Assembly: GCF_002954685.1 (NCBI RefSeq)
Contig: NZ_MSCN01000001.1
Span: 3,817,170-3,881,169 of the forward strand
Direction of reading: 5' to 3'
Source of the DNA: Polaribacter porphyrae
GTDB taxonomy: Bacteria; Bacteroidota; Bacteroidia; Flavobacteriales; Flavobacteriaceae
DNA: 64,000 nt
The translations under genes were made by a program, and so were the position numbers. This document shows positions 8,372 to 16,443 of this stretch, in pieces. A model generated the notes under the pieces. It had not been told where the DNA came from. It was given only the letters and a program-made list of their open reading frames with translations, and did no database searches. Every line of letters starts with the position of its first letter. The first letter of the stretch is position 1.

Positions 8372-9397
8372 TTTCATTTCTATTCTTAAAATATTAGCAA
8401 TAAATTCAATTGCATTTTTATTGTATATGCTTGGACAACCGGAAGGTATTATTCCACTTTCTTTATAATTATCTTCCTGTTGTTTGTTCCTAAAATTATA
8501 TGCTGAATAATCAAAGTTATTTTTCAAATCATTTTCTCTAATAATTCTCCAAACATCTTGCTTGCTACTTGATGGAATTACTTTTTTAACTTCTGATGCT
8601 AATTGAGTAGCAGAAAAAGGAAACTGTTTTATTAAATCTTCTTTTACTTTTTTAACTACTTCTACGTGGTCAATTGGTGTTACATTTCCAACTAATTTCA
8701 ATGTAGTTGCTCCTTTTTTCTCGACAAATTCTCCTTCTTTTATGAACTTTAATTGTGAAGCTAACTTTTCGTCAACGACTAATATTTTAGAGTTTTCTTT
8801 TTCTATAACTGACTTTTCAGTATCCAAAATTGCTGCGTTTTCTGGTCCAGCTTTTCCTATTTTTGACATTAAATCAAGCCATTGGTTATTATTCTGTTCA
8901 ACTCTTTTATTGATTATAGCCTCTAATTCAGGAAATTGAATTTTCTGCGTTCTTCCTCCATATCTGAAATAGATTTCTCCATTTTTAATTATTTGGTCTT
9001 TTCCTTCGTCTTTTTTAGCAATTATTGGTTTCGTTTGTGCTTTATAAATTCTAAACACTCCAAAATTTTTGTTGTCAATTTTAAATACTGCTTGTTCCCA
9101 ATTTATATTTCCTGAAAATATATTCAGTAAAAACCCTGTGATTTTTTCAGGGTCTATTTTTTCAAATTGGTCTAAAGCATTCGCAGAAAGTCCATTTGGA
9201 ATTCTTGGTGAATCTTGAACGCCAAAAACTAAATAGCCACCTTTATTGTTTGAAAATGCTGAAAAGTCTCTAAAATAGTCAGCAAGAGAAGAAAAATTAA
9301 ATTGTTCTTTAAACTCAAGTTCTTGTCCTTCTCTGTGAAATAAATAACCAGAATCGGATATTCTTAATATTTCTTCAATTACTGGTTTTTCAATCAT
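8369..9397 (-). CDS. AlbA_2/Schlafen-type putative DNA-binding protein (cassette 1 cargo)
   Basis: A 342-aa protein with an N-terminal Schlafen AlbA_2 domain (about 20-170): LEFKEQFNF, FSNNKGGYLVFGVQD and YFRYGGRTQKIQF are its characteristic blocks. The C-terminal half (about 200-342) is unrecognised and Lys/Glu-rich. AlbA_2 proteins are often called ATP-binding or transcriptional-regulator proteins and turn up in accessory and defence contexts. The gene is bracketed by left repeat L1 and right repeat R1 and lies between two convergent core genes, so it looks like acquired cargo. Its cellular function cannot be told from sequence. Confidence 0.82.
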   Translation of the reverse strand: MIEKPVIEEILRISDSGYLFHREGQELEFKEQFNFSSLADYFRDFSAFSNNKGGYLVFGVQDSPRIPNGLSANALDQFEKIDPEKITGFLLNIFSGNINWEQAVFKIDNKNFGVFRIYKAQTKPIIAKKDEGKDQIIKNGEIYFRYGGRTQKIQFPELEAIINKRVEQNNNQWLDLMSKIGKAGPENAAILDTEKSVIEKENSKILVVDEKLASQLKFIKEGEFVEKKGATTLKLVGNVTPIDHVEVVKKVKEDLIKQFPFSATQLASEVKKVIPSSSKQDVWRIIRENDLKNNFDYSAYNFRNKQQEDNYKESGIIPSGCPSIYNKNAIEFIANILRIEMK

Positions 9398-9410
9398 TTA
9401 CGGATTTTTT

Positions 9411-9510
9411 CTAATGACACACAACTTTACGCGATTATGATGTGCGTTTTAATGACTTATAATCGTCGTTAACGAAGTTAGATGAAATTAAATTTAGAAA
9501 CAAACTAAAT
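9411..9510. repeat. Cassette right-end repeat R1
   Basis: About 100 bp aligning with 45930-46028. It contains a stem CGATTAT (9432-9438) with ATAATCG (9459-9465), a conserved loop core GTTTTAATGACTTAT, the outer terminus CGTTAACGAA (9467-9476), which is the reverse complement of the L1 terminus, and a distal TTTAGAAACAAAC block. Confidence 0.85.
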
Positions 9511-9743
9511 TACCCAAGTTCTCCCCTATGAGGTTTTAACGAGTCTCTGAATATTTTCATATCTTTTTCATCAACAGTTATAAATGCAGAGCATAACATT
9601 GGGTTTTTTTCGTGAATGTTAATCTGATGATATGTTAAGTTTTCTAAAGTAGAAAATTCTTTTAAATGAATGGTGTGATGTTTTGCAGTTTCTAAAGCAT
9701 CTGGGCCTCTAAAGTCCCATAATAATTTAATTTTTCTAATCAT
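9510..9743 (-). CDS. Conserved small protein of unknown function (77 aa)
   Basis: A 77-aa cytoplasmic protein (MIRKIKLLWDFRGPDALETA ... DSLKPHRGELG). The regular HHTIHLKEF ... HQINIHEKNP pattern suggests a compact alpha/beta fold, but I recognise no named family. It starts 2 nt after the thiamine diphosphokinase stop on the same strand and is probably co-transcribed with it. Its stop codon touches the cassette 1 right repeat, so the cassette sits directly at the operon's 3' end. Confidence 0.75.
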   Translation of the reverse strand: MIRKIKLLWDFRGPDALETAKHHTIHLKEFSTLENLTYHQINIHEKNPMLCSAFITVDEKDMKIFRDSLKPHRGELG

Positions 9744-9745
9744 TT

Positions 9746-10351
9746 TTAATAATTTACAAATATGAATAATTCTCCACTTTCAAAAGTAATATTTACTTCA
9801 TTTTTAATCGCTTTATTTCGTGTGCCAATTCTTGATCCAAAAACTAAATCTTCTTTATTTAATTGATATTGTAGTCCTTTTGTAATAATGTTTTTAGCTG
9901 CTGGAAAAGGAATTAAAGAAACAATTTGGTCTCTACAACCAGCAATTTTTGTGTTTTTATCAGCGAGAAAATAATAACTATAATCATCGATGAAAGTAAG
10001 TTTTAATTTTTCTTTCCATTGAATGGCAGTGTGTAAATTCCCTAAAAAATGATCTTGCTCTTTTCCACTTGCTCCACAAACATCAATTGTTGTAAACTCT
10101 TTATCAAATAAAATTTGGAGTACTTTATCAAAATCTGTAAAATCTTGATTGGGAGTTTTAATGACTTCAATATCTTTTGGGATATTTTTTAATGAATCAA
10201 AATCACCAGAAATAAAATCTGGAACTATATTATGTTTTTTTAAATATTTATAAGCACCATCAGTAGCACAAACTAGATCGTATTTACTTAAATTAGGTAA
10301 CTTTTTTGGAAATGCTCCATTCAATAATAAAAAAACTTTTTTTGTTTTCAT
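9746..10351 (-). CDS. Thiamine diphosphokinase
   Basis: A 201-aa enzyme that transfers pyrophosphate from ATP to thiamine to give thiamine diphosphate. The catalytic-domain motifs are present: CATDGAYKYL, ISGDFDSL (acidic metal site) and NQDFTDFDKVLQ, then CGASGKEQDHFLGNL. The C-terminal beta-sandwich thiamine-binding domain follows (FGSRIGTRNKA). Size matches bacterial TPK. It forms a two-gene unit with the 77-aa gene downstream. No TPP riboswitch-like structure was noticed upstream. Confidence 0.92.
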   Translation of the reverse strand: MKTKKVFLLLNGAFPKKLPNLSKYDLVCATDGAYKYLKKHNIVPDFISGDFDSLKNIPKDIEVIKTPNQDFTDFDKVLQILFDKEFTTIDVCGASGKEQDHFLGNLHTAIQWKEKLKLTFIDDYSYYFLADKNTKIAGCRDQIVSLIPFPAAKNIITKGLQYQLNKEDLVFGSRIGTRNKAIKNEVNITFESGELFIFVNY

Positions 10352-10396
10352 TGAATGTAAAAATAGCTATTCATTTTTAATAAAGAAGGATAATTT

Positions 10397-10777
10397 TTAT
10401 GAAGATTGTAGTTTTGATTTTTTTACTTTCGAATTTAAATTAATATTAAAAAACTTAATAATAATAATAGCAATTATAACTCCATGAGTGGGTGTTATTA
10501 GCATGTTAGCGAAACCTCTAAAAAGTAAATTGTTTGCTATATTATTGGTTTTAGAAATAAAATAGAAACTATGTAGTAAGCCTAATAAAAGTGAAAAAAT
10601 ACTTAATAAAATGCACCAATAAAATAGTTTTTTAATTTTTGAATTGTAGGTTTCTTGACATTCTCTTGCTTTTAATTTTTTAAAAAAATAAATAATTGCT
10701 GTGATTAATAACGCGTAAAAGATAATTACGAATTTTAAATCTCCATTTGCTAAAAACTCTAAAATTGGCATTCTCAT
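10397..10777 (-). CDS. Small integral membrane protein, possibly ExbB/MotA-like
   Basis: A 126-aa protein with about three membrane segments (near residues 15-33, 48-70, 93-108) and a basic C-terminal tail. The central stretch GLLHSFYFISKTNN ... GFANMLITPTHGVIIAI is loosely reminiscent of MotA/TolQ/ExbB proton channel segments, but the match is weak and the protein is short. It follows the lipase-like gene by 10 bp on the same strand and may be co-transcribed. Function unknown. Confidence 0.65.
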   Translation of the reverse strand: MRMPILEFLANGDLKFVIIFYALLITAIIYFFKKLKARECQETYNSKIKKLFYWCILLSIFSLLLGLLHSFYFISKTNNIANNLLFRGFANMLITPTHGVIIAIIIIKFFNINLNSKVKKSKLQSS

Positions 10778-10787
10778 CAGTATAAAT

Positions 10788-12242
10788 TTAGTGGTTATTG
10801 TTTTTGATTTTTATTTCTAATAATCTATGTTTTTCTTTCAATTTCAGTAAATCATTTTGTTTATTTTTCAAATGATTATCAAAAAAAGAAAGTATAGTTG
10901 TGTTTATAATTCGATATCCTTCTTTTGGATTTATGGTTCCAGATTCGTTTAATTGAGGAATATTTATCATTAAAGGTATATCCATAAAACTGGCATGTCC
11001 TGTATTTTTAATTTTTGCATCATAAAAAACGGTTGAACTCCCATTTCTGAAAGCATATTTATTAAAATTTGGATGTGGAGGTTTCCAATCTGACGAAATG
11101 ATAAGAAAAGGTTTGGTTAAACTGGTATCAATCATATTCCCCCATTGAACACCATCTAAACCAACGCTAGCAGTAATTCTTTTATCATCCAAAAGTGCTT
11201 GCCCTGCTGAAGTTGCTCCTTGCGAATGCCCAAAAACACCAATTTTATTGGTATCTATATGATTTGCTAAAAAAGAGGAAGTATTCCAAGTTTCAAGTTT
11301 GTTAATCACTGACGAAATATCTTGAGACCATCTTTTTGCAATATCTGCTGCAATGTAATTTTTTAAAATATTTTTAGATATCAAAAGTTGTTCTTCTTCA
11401 GTTTTAGCATTATTAAAATCTTGTTGACTTTTCCAAGCCATTTGTGCCATTTTTGGAGTGTTTATGTATTCTTTATCATATTCTTGATTGTATAATTTTA
11501 AATTTCCATCAGGAAATAAAGTACCTGCACTTTCATAAGTGTGGTTAATATTTAAAACGATATAACCTTTACTTACAATTTCTTCAATAATGGCATAATA
11601 GCCAGAAGCTTTGGAATACGAACCGTGAGAAAAAATTAAAACAGGGAATTTTTCATCAGCAATTTTTGGACTTATATAAGTATTGGTTTCTACTAAATCT
11701 AAATAATTAAAAGTCCATTTTGGCAACCCATATTTTGTAGCAAAACCAATTCTATCTCCATTATTTAAATACGGTTCTTTTTTTTCATTTTTTATGATTG
11801 CAGGGTACCAAACTTTTATCATCAATTCTCTTTTATCATTAGGATTTTGAGTAATTAATTCGTCTCTTTCTGTTTTTAAATGGATATAATTTGAGCCAAT
11901 TTTATAGTTTCCTGTTGGTTTTGGTAGTTCAAAAATGGGTAAAGCTGTTGGTAATACAAAACCAATAAAAAGTAGAATAACCAGAACAATTATTTTAAAA
12001 ATTTTAAAAAACCAGCTACCATTTAAAAGTAAATTTTCTTTATAAACAAAAAATGCAATTGCAGATAGAAGAAGGTAATTAGGTATCATTTGCCATCTAT
12101 AACCCTCAAAAAGTAACTGAATAATAAGAATACCTAATAATACTATTAGATGAGGTTTCTTGTATTTTTTGTTATTTTGAATTGAAATAAAAATGACAGA
12201 AAATAATGCAAATACTAATAAAATAATTTCTAATGTTCTCAT
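10788..12242 (-). CDS. Membrane-anchored PAF-acetylhydrolase-like alpha/beta hydrolase
   Basis: A 484-aa protein with about four N-terminal hydrophobic helices (residues 1-110), then an alpha/beta hydrolase domain like plasma platelet-activating factor acetylhydrolase. Motifs: VLIFSHGSYSKASGYY (oxyanion side), YIVLNINHTYESAGT and the nucleophile elbow FGHSQGATSAGQ (catalytic Ser). A likely catalytic Asp lies near SVGLDGVQW and the His near KNTGHASFMD. It probably hydrolyses short acyl esters or lipids at the membrane. The natural substrate is not evident. Confidence 0.85.
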   Translation of the reverse strand: MRTLEIILLVFALFSVIFISIQNNKKYKKPHLIVLLGILIIQLLFEGYRWQMIPNYLLLSAIAFFVYKENLLLNGSWFFKIFKIIVLVILLFIGFVLPTALPIFELPKPTGNYKIGSNYIHLKTERDELITQNPNDKRELMIKVWYPAIIKNEKKEPYLNNGDRIGFATKYGLPKWTFNYLDLVETNTYISPKIADEKFPVLIFSHGSYSKASGYYAIIEEIVSKGYIVLNINHTYESAGTLFPDGNLKLYNQEYDKEYINTPKMAQMAWKSQQDFNNAKTEEEQLLISKNILKNYIAADIAKRWSQDISSVINKLETWNTSSFLANHIDTNKIGVFGHSQGATSAGQALLDDKRITASVGLDGVQWGNMIDTSLTKPFLIISSDWKPPHPNFNKYAFRNGSSTVFYDAKIKNTGHASFMDIPLMINIPQLNESGTINPKEGYRIINTTILSFFDNHLKNKQNDLLKLKEKHRLLEIKIKNNNH

Positions 12243-12348
12243 TTGTTTAAGCAGTTTGTAAAGTTTAGGGTAAAAGAAATTAATTGTAGACTAAAGCCCA
12301 AAAAATGCTAATGGACAAATAATAGACAGAGGTGTAAGTGATTGTGAA

Positions 12349-12885
12349 TTAGATTTTTAAAATGAAGGTTGATAAATCTTCATTTGCAGATAAATATAGT
12401 TTTTTCCTTAATCTATACCTTGCTTTGTTTACGCTTTCTGGTGTAATATTTAATAAATTACTAATTTCTTTAGAAGATAAATTCAACCTTAAAAATGCAG
12501 AAAGTTTTAATTCGTTTGATGTTAAGTTTGGAGCAATTTGATAAATTGATGTTTTAAAATCGGGATATAATTTTTCAAAATTTGAGAAAAAAGCTTCAAA
12601 ATCAGCATCCTGTTTTGAGTTTATAATTTTGGTAATATCTTCTTTTAAAGTAACTTTTAATTGTTCGTTTTTACTCTCTAAATCGATAATTTTATGCTGA
12701 ATATATTTTTTTTCTACTCGTTCAAAATTTTCAAGTTTACGCGAAATTCTATTATTTCTTCTTTTGGTATTTCTTTTTCTAGTACTGTATGGAATATACA
12801 CATATAAAAAAATAAATATGGATAAAATTCCAAAAAAAATAAGGCAAAAAATAAACCAAGTATCTGTATCTATTTTAAATTTCAA
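12349..12885 (-). CDS. Membrane-anchored LuxR-type HTH protein
   Basis: A 178-aa protein with one N-terminal membrane helix (about 9-31), a basic juxtamembrane segment and coiled coil (about 35-85), then a C-terminal helix-turn-helix (about 120-170: NELKLSAFLRLNLSSKEIS ... NKARYRLRKKL). This HTH is the kind that ends Bacteroidota TPR- or propeller-containing regulators, here without a sensor domain. It lies divergent from diphosphomevalonate decarboxylase and about 105 bp upstream of the lipase-like gene on the same strand, which it might regulate (inference). Confidence 0.78.
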   Translation of the reverse strand: MKFKIDTDTWFIFCLIFFGILSIFIFLYVYIPYSTRKRNTKRRNNRISRKLENFERVEKKYIQHKIIDLESKNEQLKVTLKEDITKIINSKQDADFEAFFSNFEKLYPDFKTSIYQIAPNLTSNELKLSAFLRLNLSSKEISNLLNITPESVNKARYRLRKKLYLSANEDLSTFILKI

Positions 12886-12962
12886 AAGATGTATTTATTT
12901 GTTGTTAACTTACAAAACAAAATCCAATTCAAATTTATGATAATTTAAAAAAGGAATAGTTT

Positions 12963-12970
12963 TATCTTTG
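12963..12970 (+). promoter_or_regulatory. -7 box (TATCTTTG) for mvaD
   Basis: TATCTTTG ends 17 bp before the TTG start codon of the decarboxylase gene. It matches TAnnTTTG; no good -33 element was identified. Confidence 0.55.
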
Positions 12971-12987
12971 TTTAAAATTTTCAGACT

Positions 12988-14073
12988 TTGAATACAGCTC
13001 AATTTTTAGTAAAATCCGATTTAAAATTCATAGATAAAGTTTCTTATACTTGGCAAACTCCAAGCAACATTGCTTTGGTAAAATATTGGGGTAAAAGTAA
13101 TCCTCAAATCCCTAAAAATGCATCAATCAGTTTTACCTTAAATAATTGTCATACAATTACAACTATCGATTTTGAACGCAAACGTTTTTCAGAATCCAAA
13201 AAAGTAGATTTTGATTTATTTTTCGAAGGAAAAGAAAAAGAGGAATTCAAGCCTAAAATTGCATCATTTTTTAAAAGAATTCAAGAATATTGTCCGTACA
13301 TTTTCGAATATAAAATGACTATAAATTCAGAAAACTCTTTTCCACATTCTAGTGGTATAGCTTCTTCAGCAAGTGGGTTGAGTGCTATTGCAAGATGTTT
13401 AATGAGTTTAGAAAGTAAAATTAATCCAAATTTATCATCAGAATTTATCAATAAAAAAACTTCTTTTTTAGCAAGATTAGGTTCTGGGAGTGCAAGTAGA
13501 AGTATAGAAGGCCCTTTAGTTGTTTGGGGAAATCACCCAGAAATTGAAGGAAGTTCTGATTTGTTTGGTGTAAAATTTTCAAATAAAGTGCATCCTATTT
13601 TTAACAATTATCAAGATGTAATTTTGTTGGTTGATAAAGGAGAAAAGCAAGTTTCTAGTACAATTGGTCATGGGTTAATGCACAATCATCCTTATGCAGA
13701 AAATCGTTTTCAGCAGGCAAATGAAAATTTGAGTAAGATTTCTAAAATTTTACAAGATGGAAACATCAAAGAATTTATCGATTTAGTAGAAAGCGAAGCA
13801 TTAACATTGCATGCAATGATGCTTACTAGTAACCCCTATTTTATTTTGATGAAACCGAACACGTTAGAAATTATTAATAAAATTTGGAGTTATCGCAAAG
13901 AAAATAAAAGTAATATCTGTTTTACTTTAGATGCTGGCGCAAACGTACATGTGCTGTTCCCTGAAAACGAAAAAGAAAAAGTACTTCAATTTATTGATAA
14001 TGAATTATCTAACTACTGTCAGAAAAAACAGTATATTTGTGATACTGTAGGTTTAGGAGCTAAACAAATCTAA
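12988..14073 (+). CDS. mvaD: Diphosphomevalonate decarboxylase
   Basis: A 361-aa GHMP-superfamily enzyme that makes isopentenyl diphosphate from diphosphomevalonate with ATP. Motifs: TPSNIALVKYWGKSNPQIPK, SISFTLNN, the ATP loop FPHSSGIASSASGLSAIAR and GSGSASRS. The start is a TTG (12988); no ATG in frame lies nearby and the frame must begin before the conserved TPSNIALVKYWGK. It begins a mevalonate run (YwqK-like, mevalonate kinase, UbiA, RluB) all on the plus strand. Confidence 0.95.
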   Translation: MNTAQFLVKSDLKFIDKVSYTWQTPSNIALVKYWGKSNPQIPKNASISFTLNNCHTITTIDFERKRFSESKKVDFDLFFEGKEKEEFKPKIASFFKRIQEYCPYIFEYKMTINSENSFPHSSGIASSASGLSAIARCLMSLESKINPNLSSEFINKKTSFLARLGSGSASRSIEGPLVVWGNHPEIEGSSDLFGVKFSNKVHPIFNNYQDVILLVDKGEKQVSSTIGHGLMHNHPYAENRFQQANENLSKISKILQDGNIKEFIDLVESEALTLHAMMLTSNPYFILMKPNTLEIINKIWSYRKENKSNICFTLDAGANVHVLFPENEKEKVLQFIDNELSNYCQKKQYICDTVGLGAKQI

Positions 14074-14103
14074 AATCTTCAGCACTTAAAATTACTTAAA
14101 TTT

Positions 14104-14502
14104 ATGAAAAATTCAGCGCTACTTTTGGTAGCAATTGTTGGGTTTTTAGGAATGTCTTTTACTATCCAAGAAACTATTTGGCTAGATGAGAACTTAAATA
14201 CGACAACTCAATCACAAGCAAAATATTACAAACTAGGAAAAAAGTTAGAGGGTAATGTTGCTATCTTTTACAAAAACAGAACTGTTTACAGAAAATTATT
14301 TTACAACAAAGGAAAATTAAATGGAAAATTTTCTGAATACTACAAAACTGGCGAATTAAGAGAAGTAGGTAAATACAAAAACGGATTAAGAGAAGGCAAT
14401 TGGAAAGAATACTATAAAAGTGGTAAAATAAAGAAAAGAGGAAAATATTCTAGAGGAGTTAAGGTTGGTATTTGGAAGATATTCTACAAAAACGTTTATT
14501 AA
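14104..14502 (+). CDS. YwqK/MORN-variant repeat protein, exported
   Basis: A 132-aa protein with a signal peptide (about 1-20) and at least three MORN-variant repeats: GKLNGKFSEYYKTGELREVG, KNGLREGNWKEYYKSGKIKK and RGVKVGIWKIFY. The family is often labelled toxin-antitoxin YwqK antitoxin, but no toxin partner is visible and the secretion signal argues against that role. It lies inside the mevalonate gene run, 30 bp after mvaD and 50 bp before mevalonate kinase. Confidence 0.82.
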   Translation: MKNSALLLVAIVGFLGMSFTIQETIWLDENLNTTTQSQAKYYKLGKKLEGNVAIFYKNRTVYRKLFYNKGKLNGKFSEYYKTGELREVGKYKNGLREGNWKEYYKSGKIKKRGKYSRGVKVGIWKIFYKNVY

Positions 14503-14525
14503 CAGCAGCTTAATATTAAAATCAG

Positions 14526-14533
14526 TATCTTTG
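14526..14533 (+). promoter_or_regulatory. -7 box (TATCTTTG) for mevalonate kinase
   Basis: TATCTTTG lies 19 bp upstream of the ATG at 14553, so the kinase may have its own promoter within the gene run. Confidence 0.5.
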
Positions 14534-14552
14534 CAAAGCAATTGTACAGAAA

Positions 14553-15479
14553 ATGAAAGGACCATTATTTTATGCTAAAATTCTTCTCTTTGGAGAATAT
14601 GGAATTATCAAAGATTCCAAAGGTTTAGCCATACCATTTAATGCGTATAGAGGAGCATTAAAAACTTCAGATAATTTGGATAATGCATCTAAAAAATCTA
14701 ATGAAAACTTATATCAATTTTACAAATATATCTCCAATTTAGATTCAGATTTAGTTTCTTTTAATTTAAAAGAATTCAAAACTGATTTAGATAATGGTAT
14801 GTATTTCGATTCTTCAATACCACAAGGTTATGGAGTTGGTAGTTCTGGTGCTTTAGTGGCTTCTATTTATGATAAATATGCAAATGATAAAATTACAGTT
14901 TTAGAGAATTTAACAAGAGATAAATTATTGAAACTAAAAGCTGTTTTTTCTTTAATGGAATCTTTTTTTCATGGTAAAAGCTCTGGTTTAGATCCATTAA
15001 ACTCTTACTTAAGTTTACCAATTTTAATTAACTCAAAAGAAAATATTGAGCCAGCAGGTATTCCATCTCAAAAAGAAGGAAAAGGAGCTGTGTTCTTATT
15101 AGATTCAGAACAAATTGGCGAAACAGAACCCATGGTTAACATCTTTATGAATAAGATGAAAAACGAAGGTTTTAGAAATATGTTAAGCAAAGAATTTGCA
15201 ACACATACAGATGCCTGTATTGAAGATTTTTTGCAAGGCAATGTAAAATCGTTATTTGGTAACGTTAAAAAACTATCTAAAGTTGTTTTAAAGAACTTTA
15301 AACCAATGATACCAGATGCTTTTCATAAAGTATGGGAAAAAGGGATTGCATCAAATGACTATTACTTAAAGCTATGTGGTTCAGGAGGTGGAGGTTATAT
15401 TCTTGGTTTTACTGAAGATTATAAAAAAGCCCAAGAAAGTTTAAAAGACTATAAACTAGAGTTGGTTTATAGATTTTAA
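14553..15479 (+). CDS. Mevalonate kinase
   Basis: A 308-aa GHMP kinase (mevalonate to 5-phosphomevalonate). The N-terminus FYAKILLFGEYGIIKDSKGL is typical of mevalonate kinase. The ATP motif GYGVGSSGALVASI is near residue 93, HGKSSGLDPLNSYLSLPI carries the catalytic Asp, and LCGSGGGGYILGF is the third GHMP motif. It sits 11 bp before a UbiA-family gene. With HMG-CoA reductase and mvaD in this window, the pathway lacks only a classical phosphomevalonate kinase. Confidence 0.92.
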   Translation: MKGPLFYAKILLFGEYGIIKDSKGLAIPFNAYRGALKTSDNLDNASKKSNENLYQFYKYISNLDSDLVSFNLKEFKTDLDNGMYFDSSIPQGYGVGSSGALVASIYDKYANDKITVLENLTRDKLLKLKAVFSLMESFFHGKSSGLDPLNSYLSLPILINSKENIEPAGIPSQKEGKGAVFLLDSEQIGETEPMVNIFMNKMKNEGFRNMLSKEFATHTDACIEDFLQGNVKSLFGNVKKLSKVVLKNFKPMIPDAFHKVWEKGIASNDYYLKLCGSGGGGYILGFTEDYKKAQESLKDYKLELVYRF

Positions 15480-15490
15480 AATTCCCCCTT

Positions 15491-16408
15491 ATGAGTTCTT
15501 CAAAATCGAAGACTTTATTAAAAAAAATATTCAGTTTATTATCCGTTGTAAGAGGCTATAATATTTTAGTGCTTCTTTTAGCACAGTATTTAGCATCTAT
15601 ATTTATTTTCTCTCCAGAAAAATCGTTAAAGACAATTCTATTTGACTATCATTTACACTATATTATTTTAGCTTCGGTTTGTGTAGTAGCTGCTGGTTAT
15701 ATTATTAATAATTTTTATGATGTTAAAATTGATAGAATAAACAGACCATTAAAAACTGGTATAGACAACTATGTAAAGCAAGAAACAAAACTTACCATAT
15801 ATTTTTCACTTAATTTTCTTGGAGTACTTTTTGGATTTTTAGTTTCTTGGAGAGCAGCAGTTTTTTTCTCTCTATATATATTTGGTATTTGGTTTTATTC
15901 ACACAAATTAAAGAAATATCCTTTTACAGGATTAATATCTGCAACAGTATTAACAGTACTGCCTTTTTTTACGGTTTTTGTATATTATAAAAACTTCTCA
16001 AAAATAATTTTTGTACATGCAATTTTCTTATTTCTAGTAATTATGGTAAGAGAATTGTTAAAGGGTTTAGAGAGTCTAAAAGGTTCAATTGCTAATAATT
16101 ACAAAACATTTCCTGTGGTGTATGGTGAGCGAAAAACCAAACAATTATCATCAGTTTTATTAATATCTACCTTTTTTCCAGCAGTTTTTTTGTTTAGCTA
16201 CAAAGACATTAGTTATATGAGATATTATTTTTATATAGCACTTTTTATCTTGATTTATATTGGTTATAAACTATGGAAATCAACAGAAATTAGAGAATAT
16301 AGATATTTACACAACATTCTTAAAATACTTTTATTAGTAGGTGTTTTTAGCTTAATTTTTATTGATACTTCATTATTACTAGAAAAAGTTATTGATAGGT
16401 TGAATTAG
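15491..16408 (+). CDS. UbiA-family prenyltransferase homologue (GGGP synthase-like), second Asp motif lost
   Basis: A 305-aa polytopic membrane protein with about eight helices. The first Asp-rich motif is intact: NNFYDVKIDRINRP (N73, D77, D81). The second motif, normally of the form D-x-E-x-x-x-G-D, reads KGLESLKGSIANNYKTFPV (G192, E194, S199), so both acidic ends are replaced. Flavobacterial orthologues are annotated geranylgeranylglycerol-phosphate geranylgeranyltransferase. The mevalonate kinase neighbour fits prenyl metabolism, but the lost Asp residues make catalysis doubtful. The family call is firm; the reaction is not. Confidence 0.83.
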   Translation: MSSSKSKTLLKKIFSLLSVVRGYNILVLLLAQYLASIFIFSPEKSLKTILFDYHLHYIILASVCVVAAGYIINNFYDVKIDRINRPLKTGIDNYVKQETKLTIYFSLNFLGVLFGFLVSWRAAVFFSLYIFGIWFYSHKLKKYPFTGLISATVLTVLPFFTVFVYYKNFSKIIFVHAIFLFLVIMVRELLKGLESLKGSIANNYKTFPVVYGERKTKQLSSVLLISTFFPAVFLFSYKDISYMRYYFYIALFILIYIGYKLWKSTEIREYRYLHNILKILLLVGVFSLIFIDTSLLLEKVIDRLN

Positions 16409-16421
16409 CAATTCAAATTAC

Positions 16422-16429
16422 TAACTTTG
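16422..16429 (+). promoter_or_regulatory. -7 box (TAACTTTG) for the pseudouridine synthase gene
   Basis: TAACTTTG ends 14 bp before the ATG at 16444. Confidence 0.5.
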
Positions 16430-16443
16430 CAAAAATTTTTAAA

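Noticed and set aside
14104..14502. Toxin-antitoxin module suggested by the YwqK-type annotation
   Set aside because: The protein is exported, has MORN-variant repeats and no toxin gene beside it, so a toxin-antitoxin role is not supported.
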